DNA of 6,014 nucleotides, taken from JANFXS01 sp022791155. Lineage in GTDB: Bacteria; Bacillota; Clostridia; Lachnospirales; Anaerotignaceae. The notes under the pieces were generated by a model. It made no database searches. It worked only from the letters and a program-made list of their open reading frames with translations, and had not been told where the DNA came from. Position numbers and translations under genes: made by a program. The number at the start of each line of letters is the position of its first letter. The first letter of the stretch is position 1. The stretch spans positions 1 to 6,014 of the forward strand of contig CATJUX010000072.1 in NCBI GenBank assembly GCA_949743895.1, written 5' to 3'. This document shows positions 1 through 4,892 of this stretch, piece by piece.

Positions 1-247
1 CCAACAACCATAAACAAAGAACTCTTATAAATTAAATTCCGCGAAACAAAATTCAAGAACCCGCCATGCCCCTCCCACGGTCTTAGAAAAATGCAATTTT
101 TTAAGCCTTGAAACCAAGCCAACAACCCTAAACAAACAATTCCAAAAAACAACTCCTATAAATCAAACTCACTTAAGCCCCTTCCCAAAGCGGAATTTGG
201 GAGCTTCGGCAAGAACTGTGTGCCAGCCGCGGCACAAACCAAGCCAA
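1..247. repeat. Degenerate two-copy intergenic repeat, no gene seen
   Basis: I see no credible gene here; the open frames lack ribosome binding sites and protein-like composition. The stretch contains two diverged copies of one unit. CCAACAACCATAAACAAA at 1-18 recurs at 119-136 with one difference. AACTCTTATAAATTAAA at 20-36 recurs at 151-167 with two differences. GCCCCTCCCA-like sequence occurs at 68-77 and 177-187, and ACCAAGCCAA at 113-122 and 238-247. The offset varies from about 110 to 131 bp, so the copies differ by small insertions and deletions. Each copy also carries hairpin potential: CTTA(g)AAAAAT/ATTTTTTAAG at 82-105, CCCAAA/TTTGGG at 184-201 and TGTGCC/GGCACA at 219-236. It may be a dispersed host intergenic repeat outside the phage-like element. 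The first copy may continue left of the window. Confidence 0.5.
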
Positions 248-330
248 AGTGTTCCGCAAACCAGAACCCAAAAACATGAACGCATCTCGAAACACAAAAA
301 GTTTTGGTTTTCTGTGTTTTAAAACTTTTA

Positions 331-390
331 AAAACGCTTTTCAATATATTCGCTGTGTTTGTGAATATATAATAAGCGTTTTATTTTTTT
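331..390. terminator. Long hairpin, probable bidirectional terminator
   Basis: AAAACGCTT (331-339) pairs with AAGCGTTTT (374-382), and inside it ATATATTC (344-351) pairs with GAATATAT (363-370), leaving an 11-base loop. On the plus strand it is followed by TTTTATTTTTTT; on the minus strand the stem is followed by a T-run and more T-rich sequence. It starts 33 bp past the repressor stop codon, so it most likely ends the leftward repressor transcript. It could also insulate the element from rightward transcription entering from the flank. Confidence 0.7.
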
Positions 391-414
391 GCATGTGTTT
401 TTCAAATTCAATTT

Positions 415-1155
415 TCAGTCGACAATCCAGTCGGGGTTCAAAACGTCAATCACCTTTCCTTTGCATCTTATGAATTCATATTCCAGTGCGGAAATGTCGG
501 GATAGCTTGAATTGAGAGAGATTAAACTGCGCTCGCCTCTTTTTTTGACATATCCCTTGCCCTCTGTGATGAATATGCCTATTTCGCCAATTTCTATGTC
601 GGGCTGAGAGTGAACAAGGAGCGTGTCGCCGTTTTTATATTTGGGGAGCATGCTGTCGCCAGTCACTGTCACGGCAAAGTCGGCGCGGGCAGTGGACTTG
701 TTGAGCCGCAGGCAAAGCCGCTCTTTTGTCGCGTCATAAAGATCGAAGCCATATCCGGCTGAAACCTTTTCTGAAAAATAATCTATATATACAACCTTTG
801 GGCGGGATTTTTTCTTCAGCTCATTTTGGGCCGTCATTCTTTCAAATTCCTTTTCAAGAATGATGTCAACCATTTCACGGCCGTGGCGGTCAAGAAAGTC
901 ATATTTTGATATGAGCGCAAATTGCTCGTCAGAAATGTTTTGAATTGACGGATTATCGTTCAAAGGCTCAAATGTTCTTATGTCTATATTCAAAAAATCG
1001 CATATTTTGATCACTTTTTCTATGGCCATTCCGTCAATGCCGCGGTCAAGAGCGCTCACAAGAGTTGTGTTTGGGATGCCGGCGGCGGCAGAAAATTCGC
1101 GCAGACTTCGGAAACGGCTCAATATTATTGACTTCAGTTTTTCTGATTTTGTCAT
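415..1155 (-). CDS. Phage CI/LexA-like repressor (HTH plus S24 peptidase domain)
   Basis: A 246-residue repressor predicted to bind operators around the divergent promoters just upstream and keep the element silent. Residues about 18-57 form an XRE-type helix-turn-helix (around EFSAAAGIPNTTLVSALDRG). A linker follows, then a LexA/UmuD-like S24 domain from about 120 to the end. The expected self-cleavage pair Ala-Gly is at 133-134 (VSAGYG), the catalytic serine is Ser168 in GDSMLPKYKNGD, and the general-base lysine is probably Lys204 in GYVKKR. All catalytic parts are present, so RecA-stimulated autocleavage after DNA damage is expected from the family. The frame can be read from a TTG at 1173, but that codon lies beside AAGGAGG (1164-1170). 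I therefore choose ATG 1155, which sits 8 bases after this strong site. It is transcribed away from the other genes, the usual lysogeny-switch arrangement. The family is very secure; the operators are not proven. Confidence 0.95.
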   Translation of the reverse strand: MTKSEKLKSIILSRFRSLREFSAAAGIPNTTLVSALDRGIDGMAIEKVIKICDFLNIDIRTFEPLNDNPSIQNISDEQFALISKYDFLDRHGREMVDIILEKEFERMTAQNELKKKSRPKVVYIDYFSEKVSAGYGFDLYDATKERLCLRLNKSTARADFAVTVTGDSMLPKYKNGDTLLVHSQPDIEIGEIGIFITEGKGYVKKRGERSLISLNSSYPDISALEYEFIRCKGKVIDVLNPDWIVD

Positions 1156-1178
1156 GTCATCAACCTCCTTCAATTAAA

Positions 1179-1207
1179 AATATAACACCAATTCGAAAAA
1201 AAATCAA
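1179..1207 (-). promoter_or_regulatory. Leftward repressor promoter
   Basis: Read on the minus strand, TTGATT (1207-1202) and TATATT (1184-1179) are separated by 17 bases. This matches a sigma-A promoter with one mismatch to each consensus hexamer. Transcription would begin near 1172, giving a very short leader that still contains the AAGGAGG ribosome binding site. The spacer contains AATTGG, which also occurs just upstream of the rightward promoter -35 in the opposite promoter-relative arrangement; this could be a shared operator element. Confidence 0.65.
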
Positions 1208-1247
1208 CAAAAATTTATGAAATATAGAAAATAATGTGCAATTGGGC

Positions 1248-1276
1248 TTGACTGTGTATGAAAATACGTATATAAT
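1248..1276 (+). promoter_or_regulatory. Rightward (lytic-side) promoter, near consensus
   Basis: TTGACT at 1248-1253 and a perfect TATAAT at 1271-1276 are separated by exactly 17 bases, the best promoter in the window. The start would be near 1283. It diverges from the repressor promoter, with about 40 bp between the two -35 boxes, so it is the natural target of repression. It should drive the membrane protein and the sigma-like regulator genes to the right. Confidence 0.75.
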
Positions 1277-1294
1277 ATGATTTATAAACTAAAT

Positions 1295-1309
1295 AGAGTT
1301 TGAAACTCT
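1295..1309. promoter_or_regulatory. Perfect palindrome, candidate repressor operator
   Basis: AGAGTTT-G-AAACTCT is a perfect 7+7 inverted repeat about 12 bases after the predicted rightward start site. That position would let a bound repressor block early elongation or the polymerase footprint. No second full copy was found near the promoters, which weakens the operator reading. It could instead form a small hairpin at the 5' end of the transcript. Confidence 0.4.
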
Positions 1310-1443
1310 GACAGGAAGACAAGCCAAATTGGAATATCGTGCAAAAAAATATATATTGAACATAAAATGATTCAAAAAACCTTCTGAAAACATACAAAGC
1401 AATGAAATTGAATGCAATTGCAAAATTGGAACGATGTTGAAAA

Positions 1444-1618
1444 CAGTGAGGTTTTTATTGATATTTTATAGAAAAAATATATCTTTGCAAAAAACACATG
1501 CCAACAAAATGAAAAACAAAAAAGATAGGTTCATATTCGAAATTTCATAAAAATTTTTGAAAATTGATGCAAACAAATTGTTGAAAAAATTCAATTTCTG
1601 CAGTGAGATTTTTGTTGA
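1444..1618 (+). repeat. Diverged direct-repeat pair in the leader
   Basis: The 18-base words at 1444-1461 and 1601-1618 match at 16 positions, and both are preceded by TGTTGAAAA (1435-1443 and 1579-1587), the second with an extra 12-13 bases in between. This suggests an old local duplication with a 157-bp offset or two related binding sites. No mobile-element features accompany it. Confidence 0.4.
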
Positions 1619-1751
1619 CTTGAAAATTTTTTGACAGATTGGAAAACGGCGAGGTTTGTGGCAAAGGTTTGCCGCCATTGGCACATCAAAACAAAAAGCT
1701 TTTGCCCGAAACAAACCACAGCCAATCAAATTCAAAGGAAGGTGTTTAACT

Positions 1752-2102
1752 ATGAACGAAAGAACGAAAAATATATTCAATATAAAACAGAGGCTTTTGG
1801 CCACAGAATGTGGAATTGACAGCGGAATGAATCAAAATGGCCAGCTTTTTGAAGCATGCGCAGAATTTGTCAAAAAAATTTGGAATTTTGTTTTGTGGTT
1901 TGTGCTTTTTGTGCTCAAAACAGTCATAAAACTCATGTTTGGGTTTATATCAGGAGCAGTCACAGCATCACTTGTGATTCCGGCGGTGTATGAGGCAAGA
2001 GGTTATTCCGCCGTGGGAGGAGAAGTTTTTTTGATATTTGCTGCTGTTTTTGGAGGAATTCTCATTGCTGACGAACTGGAAAGACGAATCGGCATGAAAT
2101 GA
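1752..2102 (+). CDS. Small integral membrane protein, unknown function
   Basis: A 116-residue protein I cannot assign to a family. Residues 1-43 are hydrophilic and predicted soluble. Residues about 44-80 are strongly hydrophobic (FVLWFVLFVLKTVIKLMFGFISG and on to IPAVY), long enough for one or two membrane segments. Residues about 90-106 (EVFLIFAAVFGGILIA) form a further one. The C-terminus is short and charged (DELERRIGMK). The frame is open back to 1656, but ATG 1752 is chosen because AGGAAGGTG (1736-1744) lies 7 bases before it. It is the first gene after the rightward promoter. Holin-like topology is possible, but the long soluble N-terminus and position beside the repressor rather than in a lysis module make that uncertain. 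Signalling, immunity or host-interaction roles are equally open. Confidence 0.75.
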   Translation: MNERTKNIFNIKQRLLATECGIDSGMNQNGQLFEACAEFVKKIWNFVLWFVLFVLKTVIKLMFGFISGAVTASLVIPAVYEARGYSAVGGEVFLIFAAVFGGILIADELERRIGMK

Positions 2103-2111
2103 CAACGCGTT

Positions 2112-2294
2112 TGTGCGAAAATAAATTAAGAGACTATACATATTGTGGCGGCAATGAACTTTGTTTCAAAAAACATGTGAAACGCTTTTGTTTTGAAAGT
2201 TGCAAAAAAACTTCAGTTTCAATGGCAGAATGAATTTTCTTTCGGTTGAAACAAACATGGAACTGGAGCTGTGCGAAAATAAACTTCTGTTTCA
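2112..2294. repeat. Direct repeat and clustered GTTTCA/TGAAAC sites
   Basis: TGTGCGAAAATAAA occurs perfectly at 2112-2125 and 2270-2283. Each copy is followed, at different distances, by GTTTCAAAA...CATG, so the gap between the two genes looks partly duplicated. GTTTCA or its complement occurs at 2163, 2178, 2216, 2247 and 2289 in alternating orientation. Two pairs form inverted repeats: 2163-2183, and 2216-2222 with 2246-2252. The first hairpin is followed by GCTTTTGTTTT and might weakly terminate the upstream transcript. A poor promoter-like pair (TTGTGC 2111-2116, TATACA 2135-2140, 18-base spacer) is also present. Confidence 0.45.
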
Positions 2295-2373
2295 AAACAT
2301 GAAAGCGTGTTCACACATTTGAAATGAATTGTTGCGCCGCATATTTTTTGACTGAATAAGGGGGTTATGTTCA

Positions 2374-2907
2374 ATGACGCAATGCAAATCAACTCAAATG
2401 ATCAGGGAAGACGTGAAAAAATATTATCAAAATAAAAAGGAAATAGAAGGACAGAAAAAACGGCTTGAAATGCTTGACAAACGTATTGCGGGAATTCAGG
2501 AGGACATGAAGAATCCATTTTTGAACCACAGCTTGAAAACATATGTTCGGGGAACGGTGTATGAAACTGCCGTTGTTTCAGGCGGCGCGCTTCCCTCCAG
2601 TGTCATGGAACGGGAGATTGAAGCAATATATAAAAACCTTGAAACAGAGCTTCAAAACGCCCAAAGCTCTGTGCTGAAAGCAAAGGCCGACATATGGGAA
2701 CTGGAAAGACAAAACAGCAACATGGATTTTTATATGAGCATTTTGTCTGAAGAATTTGTGAAACTGTTCGACATGAGATTTTTGGAGAAGAAAAGCATAG
2801 TTAAGATTTCGATGGATTTGAACATGTCAGAGGCGACTGTCAGCCGCAACTTCAGAGAGGCATATAACGCCATTGATGAAATAAAAAGCCGCTATGAACA
2901 GTCTTGA
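2374..2907 (+). CDS. Sigma-70 region-4-like phage regulator, candidate late-gene activator
   Basis: A 177-residue probable transcription regulator. Residues about 10-45 and 78-115 are charged and helical, with coiled-coil character. The C-terminal part, about 125-168, contains a sigma-region-4-type helix-turn-helix (FDMRFLEKKSIVKISMDLN, then MSEATVSRNFREAYNAI). This plan, helical N-terminus plus terminal sigma-like HTH, is that of ArpU/DUF1492-type regulators. In Firmicute prophages these usually sit at the end of the early region, just before the structural genes, and some are known to activate late transcription. ATG 2374 follows AAGGGGG (2358-2364) by 9 bases; an ATG at 2367 is out of frame. 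The gene sits immediately before a candidate late promoter and terminator, and the tail genes follow. The HTH class is fairly sure; activation of the tail operon is inference from context. Confidence 0.75.
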   Translation: MTQCKSTQMIREDVKKYYQNKKEIEGQKKRLEMLDKRIAGIQEDMKNPFLNHSLKTYVRGTVYETAVVSGGALPSSVMEREIEAIYKNLETELQNAQSSVLKAKADIWELERQNSNMDFYMSILSEEFVKLFDMRFLEKKSIVKISMDLNMSEATVSRNFREAYNAIDEIKSRYEQS

Positions 2908-2956
2908 GAATATATATTTATTAAACGTGATATAAAAATACATATTTTGTGAGGCG

Positions 2957-3012
2957 AAGTTGATAGAAATTTATATGAAAGTTGATATTTTTTTCTGTTA
3001 AAACAGTATTAT
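2957..3012 (+). promoter_or_regulatory. Candidate activator-dependent late promoter
   Basis: AGTTGATA occurs at 2959-2966 and 2980-2987, about two helical turns apart. A perfect palindrome CTGTT-AA-AACAG (2995-3006) follows, abutting a -10-like TATTAT (3007-3012). The second repeat supplies TTGATA as a -35, but the spacer is 19 bases, too long for good unassisted activity. Start would be near 3019. Spaced repeats plus a poor core fit a promoter needing the regulator encoded immediately upstream. This is inference from layout only. Confidence 0.4.
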
Positions 3013-3049
3013 CATAGTATCATGAAGTTTTGAGGGAACACACAGGCGG

Positions 3050-3080
3050 GGAACAGCTAAAGAAGGGCTGTTCCTTTTTT
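3050..3080 (+). terminator. Strong intrinsic terminator
   Basis: GGAACAGC (3050-3057) and GCTGTTCC (3067-3074) form a perfect 8-bp stem with a 9-base loop, followed directly by TTTTTT (3075-3080). It lies 143 bp after the sigma-like gene and would end the early transcript. If the promoter-like element just upstream is real, its transcript would meet this terminator after only about 30 bases. Confidence 0.9.
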
Positions 3081-3590
3081 GTGGAGCGGAAGCAGTTTGT
3101 GTGGAATTGAATTTCAAACCCCTCGCAAGCTTCATATATGAACGTGGCGGCTGTCAGCAGAAAAAACGCTTGAACAGTTTTGAGGGCAGTGCATGAACAG
3201 AGGCAGGCTGTTGAAAAGCTGAAAAACTGATGAGAGCATTGTTTTTCAATGGGCATGTTGCTTTTTGGCTTTGCGAGAATTTTTGATTTGGCATATTCCT
3301 GTGGTTTTCAAACTTGAAAAATGGTTTTGGCAAAGGCTGTCTTTTGGCAATGGTTTTGGCATGTGATGAATTTGGTTCACAAAGTGGGTTTTCAATGCTG
3401 TTCAACCATTTTGGCTGACAGACAATTGTGCTGCATGGGGCAAAACTGCAAATGCAATTGCTGTCAGGCGCAACAACACACAACAAACATTTTTGCGGAA
3501 CAAAAGCACAAACATATATGAAAAGACCGTTTTGAGCCGCTCAAATGTTTCGGTTTTGAATTTAACAATGTTGCAAAGAGGTGATATGTG
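3081..3590 (+). other. Non-coding spacer before the tail genes
   Basis: About 510 bases without a believable gene. The open frames on both strands lack ribosome binding sites, and their translations are rich in Cys, Phe, Gln and Lys without domain character. The stretch contains a second copy of the leader word AGTTTTGAGGG (3176-3186) followed by a small hairpin AACAG/CTGTT (3196-3212). It also has a 13-bp direct repeat AATGGTTTTGGCA (3320-3332 and 3349-3361) within a run of TTTTGGCA-like words. A very weak promoter-like pair is TTGCGG (3493-3498) and TATATG (3515-3520). It may hold the real tail-operon promoter, an RNA, or remains of deleted genes. Confidence 0.5.
3521..3557. promoter_or_regulatory. 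Palindrome upstream of the tail operon
   Basis: TTTGAGC-C-GCTCAAA (3531-3545) is a perfect 7+7 inverted repeat, flanked by ACCG (3526-3529) and CGGT (3551-3554), which extend the pairing. It ends 33 bases before the next start codon. It may be an operator or a leader hairpin. The following sequence is T-rich but without a clean T-run, so I do not call it a terminator. Confidence 0.4.
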
Positions 3591-4451
3591 ATGATTGAAG
3601 AACTTTTTTGTGAGGCACTCAAAAACATTGAATGTGCCAAAGAGAACATGGCAGTGTATGACGGGGAGGCGGCAGTGTTTTTCCGTCAGGCGCCTGACAG
3701 CGCAGATGTGAAATGGGAAAACGGCAGCGCATTCCCGCGGATTGTGTTTGACGTGAAATGGACATATGACAATGAAATGAAATCAGACGGCATTGTGACA
3801 GTTGACGTTTCGGGATTGAATGAGAACATATCGGCGCTTGGGCAAATTGCGGACAGCGTGATCTCCGAAATGCAATGTGTTTTTATAACTGACGAAAGTG
3901 GAACATATTGTTTTGTTTGGAACGGCAAATGTGATTTTGGCACAAAAGAATTGGAGCCTTCTGTGATTGGCAAAACATTTGCATTTCATGTTTTCCGCTT
4001 TTTGAAACAGGAATCCAAGCTGTCAAACCCTGTGTGGTCTGTGAACGATTTCATCAAAAAACGTCACGAAAACTGTGTGGTCATTGGCCATGACACATTG
4101 CCAAAGTTTTTGCGCGTTGATGCCGAAAATCCAACGGTTTATGTGCGCATGACTGAAACAAAAAACATCAAAACAAACCAGGCCATGGCATGGTTCCAAA
4201 CGGACATGGGCATTTCGGTTTTGCCGCCAAATTTTGAAAAAAGCCAAAAACTGGCGTCAGAAATTTTGCTCGATCTGTCAATTGAACAGGAAACAGTCAT
4301 GCAAAATGGCTCGCCCTATCTCATAACGGGCGTGGCACAGACACTGGCAAACGATCCTTTGAAAACAGGACAAATCACATTGTCGGGCCAACATGGCACA
4401 ATGCAGAAACAAAGTGGAAAAACTAAGCTGAACAACGCTTATTTTTCATAA
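3591..4451 (+). CDS. Putative tail terminator/completion protein with two similar domains
   Basis: A 286-residue protein, probably structural. Residues about 48-137 begin FPRIVFDVKW, continue with a beta-rich stretch and a helix (ISALGQIADSVISEM), and end EPSVIGKTFAFHVFRF. This is the general pattern of phage tail terminator or tail-completion proteins. Residues about 180-271 repeat the plan: NPTVYVRMTET, a helix (KSQKLASEILLDL), then NDPLKTGQITLSG. The protein may therefore be two such domains in tandem, separated by a linker (138-179). Position supports this, since tail terminators of contractile phages are commonly encoded just before the sheath; they cap the finished tail. AGAGGTG (3577-3583) lies 7 bases before ATG 3591, so I prefer it to the GTG at 3588, which is 4 bases away. 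No signal peptide or membrane segment is visible. The assignment is by pattern and context, not a recognised close homologue. Confidence 0.6.
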   Translation: MIEELFCEALKNIECAKENMAVYDGEAAVFFRQAPDSADVKWENGSAFPRIVFDVKWTYDNEMKSDGIVTVDVSGLNENISALGQIADSVISEMQCVFITDESGTYCFVWNGKCDFGTKELEPSVIGKTFAFHVFRFLKQESKLSNPVWSVNDFIKKRHENCVVIGHDTLPKFLRVDAENPTVYVRMTETKNIKTNQAMAWFQTDMGISVLPPNFEKSQKLASEILLDLSIEQETVMQNGSPYLITGVAQTLANDPLKTGQITLSGQHGTMQKQSGKTKLNNAYFS

Positions 4452-4664
4452 ATTTCGTGGCCACATGATGGTTTGGCACATGATTGACACCATTTTAATT
4501 TTGTTTTGGGACACATGAACTGCGGCAAATGGCGTTGAACATTTCACACACGGCGTGCGCCGGCAGTTGAGTTTTGCATTTAATTTTTTGGGTGTGAATG
4601 AAAGAGTGTTTGAACGTTGGCGCGTTGTGGCCATGAATCAATATTTTTCAAAGGAGGTGTGAAT
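4452..4664 (+). other. 213-bp gap inside the tail operon
   Basis: No gene is supported. GTGGCCACATGA (4457-4468) and GTGGCCATGA (4627-4636) lie near its ends. AACTGC (4518-4523) can pair with GCAGTT (4563-4568), with GGCG/CGCC nested inside (4531-4534 and 4558-4561). GGTGTGAATG occurs at 4591-4600 and again at the next gene's ribosome binding site (4656-4665); the first copy leads only to a 12-codon frame. It may be an RNA-processing or translation-control spacer, or a scar of a lost gene. Confidence 0.35.
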
Positions 4665-4892
4665 GTGAAAGAAGAAAAAGCTGAAAAAGCAAAGGAAGTT
4701 AAGCCAAAGGCACCAAAAGAGAAAAACGAAACAAAATATGCTGTTGAAGAGCTTGAGAAAGCCGCAATCAAACTGTTTGGCGTGCAGCCGGAATGTGTGA
4801 GGGCGGCGTTTTCTTTTGCCGGAAAAAGTGAAGCTTCTGAAACAGAAGCGAAAAAAATTGTGAAAGAATTTATGATCAGAGAGGTGAAATAA
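4665..4892 (+). CDS. Small charged tail-operon protein, unknown function
   Basis: A 75-residue soluble protein. Residues 1-24 are a Lys/Glu/Ala/Pro-rich, probably disordered stretch. From about residue 24, KYAVEELEKAAIKLFGV, then a helical segment, then SETEAKKIVKEFMIREVK, resembles a recurrent small-protein pattern near phage structural genes in Clostridia: a K-Y-x-x-E-E-L start and a helix ending in EF(M/L)xxxVK. Its biochemical job is unknown to me. An upstream in-frame ATG at 4617 exists, but AGGAGGTG (4652-4659) sits inside that extension. GTG 4665, 7 bases after AGGAGG, is the likely start; the ATG at 4663 is followed at once by a stop. Its TAA touches the sheath ATG, and its last codons contain the sheath ribosome binding site (GAGGTG, 4881-4886). 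The two genes are therefore probably translationally coupled and cotranscribed. Confidence 0.75.
   Translation: MKEEKAEKAKEVKPKAPKEKNETKYAVEELEKAAIKLFGVQPECVRAAFSFAGKSEASETEAKKIVKEFMIREVK

Larger units (their letters stand above)
1283..1751 (+). other. Long A+T-rich untranslated leader, no gene seen
   Basis: About 470 bases separate the predicted rightward start from the first convincing start codon. Only tiny frames of 5-14 codons occur, none with a good ribosome binding site. Visible structure includes two similar 18-base words, CAGTGAGGTTTTTATTGA (1444-1461) and CAGTGAGATTTTTGTTGA (1601-1618). Near the gene there is the inverted repeat GGCAAA-gg-TTTGCC (1660-1673). There is also an outer ATTGGC/GCCAAT pair (1677-1682 and 1721-1726) enclosing CAAAA/TTTTG. 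It may be a structured leader, a small RNA or a decayed early region. Confidence 0.4.

Noticed and set aside
156..344. 62-codon minus-strand open frame
   Set aside because: No ribosome binding site, overlaps the hairpins of the intergenic repeat and the terminator region, and its translation has no domain character.
249..473. 74-codon plus-strand open frame
   Set aside because: Crosses the terminator and the end of the repressor gene on the other strand, with no ribosome binding site; an antisense shadow.
1156..1173. Longer repressor start at TTG 1173
   Set aside because: The codon overlaps or abuts the AAGGAGG site that serves ATG 1155, so the six extra residues would be encoded by the ribosome binding site itself.
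1427..1440. Possible Gram-positive LexA box (GGAACGATGTTGAA)
   Set aside because: Half-site spacing and the second half do not match the GAAC-4-GTTC pattern.
1615..1659. TTGACT (1615) and TTGACA (1631) as -35 boxes for the membrane-protein gene
   Set aside because: No acceptable -10 hexamer lies 16-18 bases downstream of either.
1466..1804. 112-codon minus-strand open frame rich in Phe, Leu and Lys
   Set aside because: A by-product of A+T-rich sequence; it runs against the rightward transcript, lacks a ribosome binding site and overlaps the membrane-protein gene.
3020..3521. Several 60-110-codon open frames on both strands in the spacer
   Set aside because: Composition is not protein-like (many Cys, Gln, Phe and His), none has a ribosome binding site, and one spans the strong terminator.
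3081..3590. tRNA, CRISPR array or insertion sequence in the large spacer
   Set aside because: No cloverleaf with a GTTC-type T-arm, no regular repeat-spacer pattern, and no transposase or terminal inverted repeats were found.
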